Positions 33,458 through 47,008 of a DNA stretch of 64,000 nt are shown piece by piece. The notes under the pieces were generated by a model. The model searched no databases, had not been told where the DNA came from, and saw only the letters and a list, made by a program, of their open reading frames with translations. The DNA is from Heterostelium multicystogenum. Its lineage: Eukaryota; Evosea; Eumycetozoa; Acytosteliales; Acytosteliaceae. Every line of letters starts with the position of its first letter. Position 1 is the first letter of the stretch. The position numbers and the translations under genes are program-made. The stretch covers positions 49,011 through 113,010 of the forward strand of contig RCNN01000089.1 in NCBI GenBank assembly GCA_003667245.1, read 5' to 3'.

Positions 33458-36400
33458 TTGGGCCCCTATTACGATTTTAAAAATAAACAAACATCTTTAC
33501 TTTTTTTTAATTAAGCACCAATCATCATGAACATTCAGTGTCAATCCTAATTATAGATTGACCCAGTTGTTTTTGTTTCGTTTGCACACTGTTTTAAACA
33601 ACCAAAATGTCAATCTGCAAAAAAATTGATTGTTGTCAATCTGCAAAACAACCTGGAACGAGTTAGTCACAGTCACTTACCGTGCATGAATTGACTGATT
33701 GACAGTGTATTTAAATTTAAATAAATTTGTTAGTGCATGCACTACCTCCATTGGAAACTAACTATAAAATGACTTGATCAAGTTTCAATCAATATATTAT
33801 TATCATCATCATCAAACATCATCATCGAAAATCTTCAAATGTATGTATAAAATTAACTCCCATTCCCATATTTCAAATATTTATCTTTATATCTAGATAC
33901 ATTGGAATTTTAAAACATAATCTTTACTTGTGAATATACATTTGTTCAAATGTATTTATAGTTTTGATCTTTGTTTTAAGATTGGTCAAAAAGTAATCAA
34001 GTTAGGTAGTTAGTGAGATCATTATTAGCAAACAAGAATACTGTCATTGATCATTGACACAAATACTTGTAAAATCACTCTAAACCATTATAACCACAGC
34101 CTCACCCAAAATTCCCAATCGCTACGTTTTTACATCATTATCACCATATACCACTACATATTTGGTAAAAAACACGATTTCTCTTTTTTTGTGAAAAAAG
34201 GAAGTCACTGATGCTGGGCTAAACCAAGCTTATTTTTAATTTGCATAACACATCTATTTTCATAACACTATAATAGCGTTAGTGATATTCATCTTAATCA
34301 TAATGATTCGAGTGTGTGAGACGGAACGGTCCAGTCACTGACTGATTGCATTCATACATTCATACATACATAGTTTTATTTAAATGCATTTTCCGTCGAC
34401 TTCTAAATTTATCTACATGGTGTTTTAAAAGACTTTTGGTTGTTCAACTAATCAACTAAGATTCCTTTGAGGGCTCAAGTGTGGGGCAGGGGGGTGATCG
34501 TTCTCTGCTTATAGTTTCACCTAAACCACCACATACAAAGAATGCTTGAGTTGAGTGTCAATGAATGCCACCACCCTGCCACCTCAAAAAACCATCTAAA
34601 TAGAATGAAAAGCAGACTACCTTCTACTTATACTATAATGATATCATAATGGAACAATATAATATATTTTTACTTTAATTTTATCGATCATCTAACAATG
34701 GTAATCATAATGATCATCATCCACAATTCGTTAAAGTACTTTAGTTAGTTAGTAGTAGTAGGTCATTGACTCATCTAAACAACACAATACAAGAATATAT
34801 AGATATATATTTATTTTATTAGTCTCGAGTTCATTTAATTAATAATCAATCTCAAACTTAAATCATTATACATTTTATTAAGTTCATTAATATAATTAAT
34901 AATAATATTAATAATAATAGTAATTAAAGTTCATTATAATTTAAATAAAAGGTAACAAACTAATGTAATGCAGTCCCCACAATCACATTCATATGATAGA
35001 TGTTGTTTGGAATAAAACATACTTTGCTCAAATTTAATTAAACAAAGTCACACACTCACTCACACAGTAAACAACATTAGTTTAAAATTTCTATTTCTAT
35101 TTTAATTTTCAAAGATGTAATATGAAACACCAATTATTATCATAATAATGGTTCATGATTAAATTACTACTATTCTATAATAATATCTATAGATAAAAGT
35201 AAAGTAAAGTAAAGTAATTCCTTTTACTTTATTATTATTATTAATATTTAGTTTTTACAACCAACTATAACAAATAACAAATATATAAGAGTAATAATAG
35301 TAATAAGTAAATAATAAATATTATAATTATAATAACAAAGAATTTATAAAAACATGGATACAATTTTGATTATAGATAAGGACAGGATAAATGTACATGA
35401 TGTCTCAAGTAAGTGAGAGTTTACACTTGAATCAATAAATAATTAGTTAGCTTGGATATGGAAAATGAAAAATAGGATTTAGTTTAGTTATTATTATTTG
35501 ATCATTTTCGTATCATAATTGTTAGGAATTTATAGATTATTTTAATATCAATTACCAATCATATATTCGAATCAATTTATCAATCAATAAGTCAATCATT
35601 CAATTAAAATCAATCTGAATCAAGTATTGATTTTCAATGTTAGATGGATGGTCATTGCATTTTTAGTAGTATCAAAGCAATCCAATTCATTGACTTCACC
35701 AACAAAATAACCTAACAAAATGGTTTTTTGGGTATGAAGGTATTGATATTACAAATTCATCATTATGGTGACATTCATATCTCATTTATATAGTAATAAT
35801 AATACATATTAATACTTTTCTACTATTAATAATTGAATACGAATACTTGTAATCAATGTTATAGTAAATAGTAATTGGTGTTAGGTTACACAATTAGGAT
35901 TCAAAATGGTTTGGAAGCATCATGGAAATTGAATACTATTAGATTGGAATGATTATATTGATTGATTGCAATTAATGACCAACCAACTATACTTCGGAAA
36001 TCTATCATCGATACATAATATGATTCCATACCATTTGGTGATGATATATAAATAATGTATTGTATTTGTTCTATTTTTAGATAGGTGACACCATAAATAT
36101 TGGACAACAATCAACCAATCTTAATTTACGATTTCATACCCAATCAAAAATCATCAAATGACAACACCACATACACTCAATTTAAATTAGTGTGTTTGAA
36201 TCGCAAGATTTAATGATGTGGTAATCTTGATATCGATGATGGTCGTACCTTATTTATCCAAATTCGCACTTACATCGGAATCAATCCATTCTAATCTAAT
36301 CATCATTGTTGTCATCTACAACATCGATGATGGATGTCCAAAATTAACTTAATTGTTATTATGTGTGCGGAAATAATACTTTATGATTGTTTTTTAATCA

Positions 36401-38333
36401 AAATATCACCACACATATATGGGAATATAATTGTATACATTCAAACATTATCAAAAGTTTTACATATAAATAAGCTAATTTAAAATTATCTCTTGGCAAA
36501 CTAAACCCAAAACTTGTTTCAATCGAAAGAAATATCCACTGATACCAAGTCCACCATAACCACCAAATTCATAATGATTTTATTATTGTTATATTAAAGA
36601 GATAAAGAGATCAAATTTTAATAGATACAATATAAATTTTATTGTATTGGAGTGTATAGTCATGATTGTAATGATCAAAGTTGTTTATTGTTTTTTTCAC
36701 CCATATTAGGTATTCCGACAGCATGCTTCTTTACCACACGTTCATAACAAACGCCATTTGTTACATTACTAAAACAGTAACGACTATTATTGTATCCCAC
36801 TACTTCCAATTCGCATTCTATTTAAATGTTCATGAATACTAGCCAAAATCAGTTTCCATCTTTTTATATATATTGGTATATTTGTTTGGCTATATCACAC
36901 ACAATCACCCCACACTCATCATTCTATATATATATATATATTCCAACCACATGTGTTTATTATATATTTATATATATGGTTGTATTTACCCTACGAAGGG
37001 GTAATTCAATTTTGGTGGATGAGTGAGTGGAGTGCTTGATGTACATGCTGAATTCCTTTAATTATAAATCATTATTTATTAAATGATATATACATACACA
37101 CACAGATAAATGATTTCCATTTAGCTTCACAACCATACTAGTATATTATTAATAATGCAAATGGTTCTATTGATGCATCTGGATAGATGAATCTGTCCAT
37201 TTTAATTTTTAAATTTAATCCTGGATGTAAGGATGACAATAATGCATTAAACATTTAGTTTGTGTTTGTGAGATAGATACAAGACAATTCTCTAACCACA
37301 AAAGTCATCATCATCAGCAACAGCAACAACATCATCATAACAGGAAGCATTCACTCCTTGAATAATGTTAATAATAGAAGTTAGTATTCTCTAAATTTTG
37401 CTAAAGTGTAGTTTTGAGAAGAGTAATTTAGTAGTGTGGCTAATAACAGCTAACAATACAACTAAATTAATGTGAAAAAACATTTACGTTGAGACAATCA
37501 TTAAGAACAACACAAAGAGTAGCAGCCAACAATATTAACAACAATCAATCAATCAAATAGTCAATCTTGATTCTGCTACTGTTGCATTTTAACCAAAAAC
37601 ATACATTTATATTACATCCCACCACCGCACTCCTCTCAACTCCTCTCAATTCAAATCAGCTCTTATTTAATATAATAATTTAAATGATAATAATATAACA
37701 AGATAAAATCTATATTTGTTTAATTTATTTTATTATATTCTTATTAACAAACTAAACCAATCAATCAAATTAAATCAAATCCATTTCACTACCAACTAAC
37801 AATTATAACAATATTATTGTATTTGGCTAAATTTGTGTTTGATCATTATTTTTTTATCTACACTTCCTATCCTCAACATCAACACCATCATCATCACTAC
37901 CATAAACAACATAAGGTCACAATACATGTACTAATAACAATAAAAATAATAAAGTGAAAGGATAACAAATCAATCAAAGTTAATCCAATCACCTATAAAA
38001 TTTTAATTCACTTGTTAAATTAATATATCACAATATTATTAATAAGAATAAGAAGAATAATAATAATATTGATCGAATAGGAAATAAGATTAAATTGTTT
38101 GATCATTTTAATCAAATCCTTCCAAAAAAAAAAAAAAAACTCTAATCAAAATAATATTAATATTATTTTAAATTGTATTTATTATAGATAGTAAAATTAA
38201 TTACCAAATAGGTATAAGTAATAGTATAGGTGAAATTAATAGTATAGTTCCACCAGTCTCCATAGCATTGTTATTCAATATAGTACCGTTTCTATTATTC
38301 TTTTTATCCCTGTATTTCAGTATTTCAAAAACA
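33458..38333. other. Long AT-rich intergenic region
   Basis: About 4.9 kb without a confident gene. Contents noted: a catcatcat-rich stretch near 33800; AAAGT repeats near 35197-35217; an ATG at 35354 with 19 codons and a GTAAGT donor but no convincing next exon; a minus-strand open segment at about 36838-36691 with three Cys; AT dinucleotide runs near 36925-36940; a 15-A run near 38126. The DNA next to 38333 is probably the F-box/Kelch promoter and 5' UTR. Confidence 0.5.
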
Positions 38334-40086
38334 ATGCCAGTTCTATCCAGAAAATCCCACAGAAAGATGTCAAAACTATCAGTTAATTCTATAGATAATA
38401 GTCATCACACCAATATTGATCAAACATCACACCACCAGCATTCACATCGTAGTTTTTCCAGCTTCATTGATATCATTATTCAAAAGTTCAGACCTTCAAC
38501 CTCATCTTCACAACACTCGCTTTCATCTCCAAATTTATCAACCCAATCGGCCAGCAACCATACCAATAAGAGATCAAGTACTTTTGCTGTATCCAAAGAA
38601 AAGCATCTCCAACAACAACAACAACGTTCCATCGATACTTTGGACACAAATATAGTAGTTGAAAAACCATAGTAGCAGTAATGGTAACAGAAAATACTCA
38701 TCAAGAATGAATAGATTATTGCATAGCTTATCCTTCCAATGTGGTTCATCTAGTGCCAGCCAACAAACCAGCCATTATCAATCTTCCATAAATTTATTTA
38801 ATCATACAAATTCAAATTACACCTTTTACTACAACAATAATAAGAAAAATAATACATTTCCACTACACCTGCTGCCAGAGGAGCTTCTGATAAAGATTGC
38901 AATGAATTTCAGTACTGATATGTTATTTAAAGTTAGCTTAGTTTGCAGTGATCTCTACCGTCTGATGCAGGATATCGGACTGTGGAGATACAAAGTAGAA
39001 GAAAAGTGGACTCCATTAGCCAACCAACACTCACTCCTTGCTAAAGGAGAAGTCAGTGACTCCCTCATATGGAAGCAATACTACCACTTGCGTGATGTAA
39101 TCAATAGAAAGGGTGCTGTTTCATCAAACTCTATTCGCCCTAAAGGATCTGTTCCATCTCCACGTTACCAACACACTGGAGCAGTTGTTGGAAATTCGAT
39201 TTACTATATTGGTGGACAAGAAACACAACTGCGTCGTTTCAATGATATATATAGATTCAACACTGAGACACACAGATTTACTCGCCTTGAAGTTACCGGA
39301 GCTGTCCCCAAGTTTGCACGTCACACAGCAGTTGCTCTAGGATCAAAGATATATATATTCGGTGGATTTGATGGCACTGGTCTTTACTTTGATTTGGCAA
39401 TCTTTGACACTGAGACACTAACTTGGACCAATCCAGTTGTGTTTGGCAATCCACCAAGATCCAGAACTAACCATGCTTCTGCCATCATTGGAAATAAACT
39501 CTATGTATTTGGTGGAATCAACCGTGATTCACGTTGGGAACTACAAGACCTCGATGAGTTCTTTGTATTTGACATTTCAACAATGACCTGGTCAGAGGTA
39601 ATCGCAACCGGAGATCGTCCATCAGCACGTTGCGGTCACAGAATGGTCGCCATTGGTACCAAGCTATATTTGTTTGGAGGTGGTGCAGGTGACTCTTGGC
39701 GAGAGAAATTCAACGACCTGCATATCTTTGAAACCGAAACCAACGTATGGAGAAGAGTTCCATCCACTCCATTGATTCGTGTATGCACATTTAGCTGTTT
39801 ATTTGTGATTGGAACACTCGTTGGAGTATTCGGTGGACAACATCTCAGCTTAGGAAAGGTAACCAAGAAGATGTACTTTTTCGACACAATCTCCGAGTCT
39901 TGGAGCAAACAAGAATTTAGCCACGTTGGTCCGAATCCACGTGACATGGCATCAGCCGACGTTGTTGGAGATCGAATCTATTTGTTTGGTGGATATGATG
40001 GACGTGCAATGGATGACCTTAATGTCATTACAATTTCTAACGAACTTAAATCATTATTACCAACCATATTTAAAAATACACCATAA
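38334..40086 (+). CDS. F-box/Kelch-repeat protein
   Basis: ATG 38334 opens a Ser/His/Gln-rich N-terminal region of about 110 residues. At an A5 run near 38660 the frame shifts by one base and continues to the stop at 40084-40086, giving about 580 residues in all. An F-box lies about 80 residues after the shift (PLHLLPEELLIKIAMNFS, then VSLVCSDLYRLMQDIGLW). At least five Kelch blades follow, each with a GSKIYIFGG-like strand (IYYIGG, IYIFGG, LYVFGG, LYLFGG, IYLFGG) and a paired Trp. This is the plan of an SCF ubiquitin ligase substrate adaptor: the F-box binds Skp1 and the propeller binds the target. The target is unknown. Confidence 0.88.
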
Positions 40087-41313
40087 ATATATATTAAAAG
40101 AATAAAATTAACAATTTTATTACTTCTGTAATTACTACATTTACCATAATTATTTCCTAAATCAAATGAATCTTTAAAGTTATCTAATCAAATATTGAGT
40201 CTAAAATTAATCGTTGTTTTAGATTTAAATTTGATGAAAACTGACCCCCCACAAGTTACCCTGATCATACTGAATTCTGTGATTGGTTTTTTTCAACGAA
40301 AAAAAAAAAAAAAAATAATAAACTTTCTGATCTTTGCTTGTTTGAGATTTGATCAATGGTAATAGTTAATATTTCATGATATACAGCGTCATTATAGTTT
40401 ACAAATATATTTATTATTATTATTTGATGTATTATACACTTATTTATTAGATAATTAAATTTATCTATATTAAAATTCTCAAATACCTATTAGAAATAGA
40501 GTACTCAATAATCAATCAATAAATAAATAAGTAAGTAAACTAAACTAGAGATATCTCTAAATATCTATAAAATTATATATCCCTATCTTTCTTTCTTTAG
40601 CTTCAACTTGAAATCAAAATTATACAAAAGTATCAAGCAAAATCAATCAAATTATACAGATAGATAATAATACAATAACACAATACCAATTACTTCTTTA
40701 TTTGTTTTATGAATGTTGTTTGTGAAATAAGATATATCATGCATGATGACAAGCACACAACACACACAGACACACTAAAACAAACCCCATTAAAAATAAT
40801 GAGTTGTTGGATTGAATGTTGAACATTACCTACTTACCTATTTCCTACCTGCTTGCTGATCAAAAAAACACCAAAAACCGTCTTCCACTAAACATTATAC
40901 TCCATCAATCAATCTATCAATTAATCCAATACAAATTAAGACATATCCAATCCAATCAAAAACAATATTCTCCTACAATTATAAATTAAGAAAGTGTAAC
41001 ATATATATTGTTAACAATATCAACAAAACAAATAGGTAGTAGTTCAATTTTATTATCTTTTATTTTGATTTCATTTAATATCCAATTTAATTAAACTATA
41101 TTTAAAAATAGTTATCAATCAATCAATCATTCTATCCAAACAAGCAGACCGTCTCTATCTTTTGCCAAATTAAATTTAAACATATCTAATATAATATAAT
41201 ATACTAATAAGTTATAATTAACCTCTATCTAAGCTTAGCTTTGTTTCTCAACAAGATACAATTGTAGAGTAGTGATTTAGTAATTTTATTTATTTATAAA
41301 TTTATTTCGATCG
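40087..41313. other. Intergenic region
   Basis: About 1.2 kb of AT-rich DNA with a long A run near 40301-40315 and many caatcaatcaat repeats. It should hold the promoter of the coiled-coil gene. No gene or RNA element is seen. Confidence 0.5.
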
Positions 41314-44300
41314 ATGGCAGCAACCTTACAGAGAAAACCCCTATTGGTGAGGCAACAAACAAGGGATCTTTCTGTAATACACACATATCACGATGAAGAA
41401 AAACAAGGTTTGGTAGAACACCTGAATTTCTTGTTGAAAGACGATCAATATCTAAAGAATAGAATTCCAATCGATCCAAAGACAGATTTAATTTTTGATT
41501 CTCTAAAAGATGGTATCATTTTATGGTATGTGACACAATTGTGTGATCACACACAGATATTTGAGCTGGAACATTGATTCATTAACAGCTGGATTTATAT
41601 TCATAATTCATATTATTATTTAGTAAATTGATCAATGCAATTAGACCTGGAACAATGAAGGAAACACAAATTAAAATTGCCAGCAAAATCAATCTCTTTG
41701 AGATGAACGTCAACTTGGATATGTGTTTGAAAGCAGCCAGATCCATTGGATGCTACACAGTGAATATTGGTCCAGGAGATTTCCAAGAGGGAAAAAGACA
41801 TTTGATTCTCTCGATTTTATGGCAGCTGGTTAAGATTGATTTGTTGAACAAGGTGACAAGACTTGCCACCCGTGTAAAGGCTGAAATCCTGTCACTCAAT
41901 GTCGAGGAAAGAATCGAAGAGTTGGTGCCGGATGAAATTCTTGTGCGTTGGGTAAACCACCATTTGAGTGCTTCCGAGTGCACCAAAAGAGTCACCAACT
42001 TCTCTTCGGATATTAAGGATTCGGTTGTATATATTCATCTTTTCAACCAGTTGGCGCCACGCGTGTGTCTTTTGGATCCACTAGAGGAGCAAGATTTAAG
42101 TGTTCGAGCATCTCGATTCTTGGACTATGCCGATCGCGTCGGATGTAAGAAATTCATTACTGCAGATGATATTGTCAGTGGAAATGGACGTTTGAATATA
42201 GCATTTGTAGCATTCTTGTTTAATAAATTCAATCAGGTCGCCGAGGAGCCAGCAGTACCGGCTGAAGTGATCAAAGAAGCAGAGAGCAAGATTCAGGAGA
42301 ATGAAGTGATTCTCTCTGAGATTGAGCGGGAAATTCAGGCATACCAACAAAAGACTCATGAGAGTGCAGAGAGAGTTGCAGAGATCAAAAAAATCATTGA
42401 GGAGCGTACCAGAGAGGACAGAATCATTGAGGAAGAGTTTGAAGAGAGAATCGAGATTATTGAAAAGCAAATTGAAATTCAACGCGATGAGTATCAGGAG
42501 AAGATCAAAGCAATGGAGGAGGAGTTAGCGAGATTGGAGCAGGCTGAAGATATCTCAGCACTGGTGGAAGAGATTGAGATTGAGCAAAAAAGAATTGGAG
42601 GAGCTCGAGAAAGAAAGTCAGACTTGGGGCACGGAGTTGGAGAGTGTCAAGGTGGAAATTCAGGCTGTTGAACAACAGAGAATCGAGCAGGAAACCATCT
42701 ATATCGCTGCTAAAGAAGAGTTGGACAAGGAGAACGAAGAGCTGAATAAGGAGTTGAAGGAAGTTCAAGACAAGGTCGATGCTACTGGACTTACGGAAAC
42801 CAAAAAGAAATTGGCAACCGTGAAACAGCAAGTGGCAGACGCAGAGAAGAGTATTGAGACCCTAAAGAAAGATGAAAAGGAGCTCAAGGTTGTTTTAAAG
42901 CGATGCTAGAGAGGATCGTATCCGTATTGCTAATGCAAAGAAGAAGATTCAGGAACAGCTCGATACTGCCAAAGACAACACCGTCAAGATTATCAAGACT
43001 AGAATTGAAACTGAAAAGATCATTGATAAGACAACTAAACAAGTGAAAGAGCTCAAGTATGAGGTCGACAAGATTAGGAATGACACAACTTACGTCAAGC
43101 AACAAACATCTGTACTTAAAGTGGAGCTGAATGAAGCTGAGGAGCAATATGAAGATCTTAGACAAGAGAAGCGACGTTTGGATACAAGAAAAGCAGAGAT
43201 CCAGGAAGAGTTGTTTGAGAAGGAGGTTGAACTCCAGGAAACCATTGTGGAGAAAGAAGAAAGAGTTGAGGCCAAGAAGAAAGACCATCGTGAGGCCATC
43301 CACAAGATGAAGCGAATATTTGATACCGAGAAGAAAGAGTTGTACGAGGACAGAGAAAAGATTAAGGAACAAATGGTTCAAGCGCAGAATGAGTTGCTCC
43401 GAGAGGAATATGCAACGGAAAATCTAAAGAGAGAGAAGGAGTTGATGGAGCTAAAGACACGTATGTATTCACAGGATATCAATACAGAGAGGATTGAAAA
43501 GCAAGTTTTGGAAGAGCAAGCTCTGAAAATAGAGAAAGAAAAGAACAAGACTGCTGCTGCTGTCGAGGAAGAAAAGAAAGCCAACAGGATCCTGGAGCAA
43601 GAAACAAATGCTATCTATGAGGTCAAGACATCGCTACGACAGAATCTTGTCAATGCTTCAGTTGAGCGAGCAAAAGAAGACAAAGAAACACATGTTTTAG
43701 AGGTTGTAGTTGAAACGATGAAAGACGAAACCGATTATGTTGCGGTCAAAGCTAGAAACCTGGAAATCGCTTCCATTGAAGAGGCTGCAGAGTTGGATCT
43801 GAAGGCATTCGACTTGAAGGATGAAAAGAGAAGATTAAAGAAGATACACAAGGAGAAAAAAGAGCAGGAGCGTCTGGTGCTCGAGAAGATTGATCATCAA
43901 TATGGTAAGCAGCTGCTGAAGGCTAAAGCTCTCGAGGACTACAAGAACAAGGAGTTGCTCGAGATGACACAACAAAGCGAAGATATCGAGTTGAAACAAA
44001 GTAGACTTGAGGATAAGCTCATTCGTGCAAAGACCGAACTGGCCAACAAGAAAGAAAGACTCGAAATAACCATGGCCGAGCGTAACAGATCAGATGAAAA
44101 GAAGAAGAAGCTGGAAAATGAATTGTCACGAGCTATGAATATCATTGAGAAAGACAAGAAAGAAAAGGACGAGAAGGACAAAGACTTTGAGATTACTTCG
44201 ATGAAACTCAAGAAACTCAAAGAAGCAAACGCCGCTAAATCAAAGGTTGAGAAAGAACAAGCGAAACGAGACTTGGAGGAAAGACTTGAAAAGCTGAAAC

Positions 44301-44725
44301 GCTCGCTCCAAGAGAAAGACGTGGAGCACAAGACCTTCAAGGACCAGACAGAGAAGAAGAACAAAGAGGAGCTGCTCAAGTTGACTCAGGAAAAGAACAA
44401 AGAGCTTGAGAAACTGAGAGACAAGATGGAGAAGCAGATGATGGACGAGGAAGCTGATATAATCAAGCGAAGAGAAGCAGAGATAAGCAAACTCAGTTCC
44501 AACAATGTTAAGCTACAGAAGGATCTCGAGCGAATCTCCGCAAGAAAAGAGAGTGCTCGAGAAGAGGAGCGTCTACTTCTGGAGAAACTTGCCAAGCAAA
44601 AAGAGAGAAAGAAACAACAAAGGGAAAAAGAAAAGCAACTTCTTAAGAAACAAGAGTCATCCGATGATGTTGAAGAGTTGGATGGAGCATCCATTAGCAC
44701 AACAACCCAATCAACAGATGAATAA
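41314..44725 (+). CDS. Fimbrin-type actin-binding domain fused to a long coiled coil
   Basis: Exon 1 41314-41525, then exon 2 from 41624. The join gives DGIILCKLINAIRPGT, a calponin-homology (CH) signature. CH1 ends GCYTVNIGPGDFQEGKRHLILSILWQ, and CH2 starts ILVRWVNHHL and includes NFSSDIKDSVVYIHLFNQLAP; both read as fimbrin/plastin CH domains. After about 300 residues the rest (some 800 residues) is almost pure Glu/Lys/Arg-rich coiled coil. A Ser/Asp tail ends at 44725. Two one-base shifts, at an A6 run near 42590 and near 42900, interrupt the coil. Only one CH pair is present, versus two in classical fimbrin. The protein is likely to bind and perhaps dimerise on F-actin. Confidence 0.88.
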
Positions 44726-44879
44726 TATATAACTAACTTATATTATGTATCATATATGTATAATAAAAAAAAAACTACCAAAAAACAAAACCAACAAAAA
44801 GAATGATATCATTTACCACTACCATTTCTCTTTCTCTGTTCTAGTAACTCTATATATATTAACACTTCTTTACTTTAAT

Positions 44880-46303
44880 AAAGGTTATGATATCAGTACA
44901 ATGCAAGGATCTCAAGATATGATCACAGATATCTTGGAGAATATCACAATTGGATCACTAGTCATCATGTGCTCTTGATCAAACTCAAACAGCATTCACA
45001 ATTTCTGATTCACTTGCTGATGCAATGGGTTGTCTTGGTGCTCAATTAGCCTCTGATATTGTACCAACAAGTTCCTATGAACTCATTGGAAGAAAAGGAG
45101 CTACTCTTGGATCAGTTCCAGAGAATTTCTCAAACAATGGTCCTGTTGTTCTCAGTGTAAGTCCATAAGTATGATACATCATAATTCTTGATGATTAACA
45201 ATAAAAAATTTCGATAGGCATTCCCTGGAGGAGGTAATGGACATTCAGACTTCAAGATCAACAATCAGATAATAAAATAACCATATTCATTTGGACTCAA
45301 TGTATTAACGATCAATCCACTGAATGGAACGGTTATGAGTTCTAAAAAACTATGATACAACCATTGATGCAAATAATGATGTTAAATTTGTTCAAGATAT
45401 AGAATCACTTCCAGTTGGAACAATTGTTGCATATCAACTATGGGACCAGCTGCTTCATATCTCAAAAGTGGAAGAGATATAATTATCAACTATCTTGGAG
45501 GAATGCTCATCAAATCATATACCTCTCAATCATATTGTATCATTTCAACAGTTGGACAACAATTCACAGGTGATAAACAAGTAATCAGTGAATGTATGTC
45601 TGAGAATAACTATTTGATTACAGTTTGTAATCTCCGATTCCCATTTAAATCACTTTTCACAGGTTCTGGTCTTTCATTTTGTGTTACATCGATGGCTCAA
45701 TCAAGTACATCAACACGAATTATGGTTAATAGTCAATCAGTATTGAAATCAACTTCAAGTGGACTCAATGTTGTAACTGTTCATCCAATCACTGGTACTT
45801 TTTCAGAAAACCATTTTGACACACCCAACGATGAGAAACAATGTCTTTCATTCTTAAAATATATCCAATCATTGAGTGTTGGAACATTTGTATTGAAATC
45901 AGTTCAAAGTTCAATTGGTAACTTTACTTTGAATGGAACAAAAGATATGATGAGAATATCATTATCATTGATTGGTGCATCAAATTTCATCAAAGTTGAA
46001 CCATCATTCTCATATGCCATCATTGGAACCAAAGGATCTTCAGTTGGATCAGGATTTGAAGCAATCAGTTCAAATTCACAGGTTTATGTTGCATCATGGG
46101 AACCAAAACCATCTTCGTCATTCAACTCTGGAACAAGTTATGGAGTTCTACCAGATGAGCAATGTATATTTTCAGTTCCATCATTGAGCAACTATCATTC
46201 AAATATCAGTCCAATACCAATTTTAGAAAACTCCAATCCAACTGGTAAAAGGAAATTGGACGATGATACTCCTCCAGTAGACAATAAATTCTTTAAATCA
46301 TAG
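44880..46303 (+). pseudogene. Tandem ILEI (FAM3-like) domain protein, 5'-truncated and frameshifted
   Basis: Three successive segments fit the ILEI domain (interleukin-like EMT inducer, as in FAM3 proteins). The first, about 44895-45159, contains MITDILENITIGSLVIM and ELIGRKG. The second is about 45290-45570. The third, about 45700-46110, has LSFLKYIQSLSVGTFVLKSV and SYAIIGTKGSS. The usual pattern is a phi-x-x-phi-I-x-x-L-x-x-G-T-phi-V helix-strand, then a YxxIGxKG strand. A gtaagt...atag intron at 45160-45218 separates the first two. Shifts occur near 44970, 45280-45340 and 45440. No ATG or signal peptide precedes the first, partial domain, so the 5' end is missing or hidden in the AT-rich DNA before 44880. 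Probably a decayed secreted or carbohydrate-binding protein gene. The C-terminus is basic (GKRKLDDD). Confidence 0.6.
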
Positions 46304-46531
46304 ATTTTTATGAAAGTTTGAATTCCAACTAGAAGTACTTTGTCAATGTTAGTGAGAAAATTTTTAATTTTTTTATTTGTAGACCACTTGTGCTCACTTT
46401 TAGGAGTAGAAGTGCTAAGAGGATTTTGTGTTGATGGAGTACAGATTTCTTTTTTTTTTCATCTTCATGAAAAATACAAAAGAGAAAACTCTTTATGCGC
46501 GCATTTAGGGTAAATAATAATAATTATTAAA
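46304..46531. other. Short gap downstream of the minus-strand tRNA-Gly
   Basis: About 230 bp between the ILEI-domain pseudogene and the 3' side of the tRNA gene. It has a T-rich run near 46450 and a cacttgtgctc/aagtg partial hairpin near 46386-46414. No SINE-like element is present here, unlike next to the first tRNA-Gly. A T4 stretch on the minus strand appears only about 45 nt past the tRNA end. Confidence 0.5.
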
Positions 46532-46602
46532 TGCGTTGTCCGGGAATCGAACCCGGGTCTCCTGCTTGGTAGGCAAGAATTCTGCCACTAGACCAACAAC
46601 GC
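46532..46602 (-). tRNA. tRNA-Gly, anticodon ACC by direct folding, second copy
   Basis: Base-for-base identical to the tRNA at 13570-13640, in opposite orientation and 33 kb away. The same loop CTACCAA gives anticodon ACC. Conservation of both copies argues against a base-call error at position 34 and against a pseudogene. Minus-strand T3, rather than T4, follows directly; the first T4 is about 45 nt downstream. Confidence 0.93.
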
Positions 46603-47008
46603 ATATGATGAAAAATTCAAAATTTCGATTCATTATATTTTTATTTTTCCAAATTTTAACTTTACTTTCACACCTATTTCTGTGTATCTTTTTATATTTA
46701 TCAACCATCTTAAATTTCTCAGGTTTAACTAACACTTAAATTGATATATATAACTAACACTTAACTCTGTGTAATTAAAAATGGAACAACAAAGACAGAA
46801 TTAGAAAAGTATCTATGATCTTTTTGCAACCTTGACTAATCCTTTATAATCTTATGAAATAATGTCTCCTGTTGTCTAAAAAAAATACTAATAAAAAATT
46901 AATAAAATTTTTTCAAAATAATCTTCAATTTATAAGAGTTTTAAAAGTGGCTAATCACCTCAAATTAACTGTCACATTTCATACATTATGATAAAATCAT
47001 AAATCTAC
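46603..47008. other. Intergenic region
   Basis: AT-rich gap between the tRNA-Gly 5' side and the B-box/Kelch gene. I see no gene. The 67- and 76-codon frames here overlap the tRNA and are artefacts of it. Confidence 0.5.

Noticed and set aside
35354..35411. ATG with 19 codons and a GTAAGT donor
   Set aside because: No acceptor within reach opens a following frame; too little to call a gene.
35901..36110. 69-codon minus-strand frame
   Set aside because: No recognised features and no splice partner; length is within chance expectation for a long intergenic region.
42096..44700. Several long minus-strand frames opposite the coiled-coil gene, rich in Ser, Phe and Leu
   Set aside because: They are complements of Glu/Lys-rich codons (GAA, AAG), a known artefact of coiled-coil genes.
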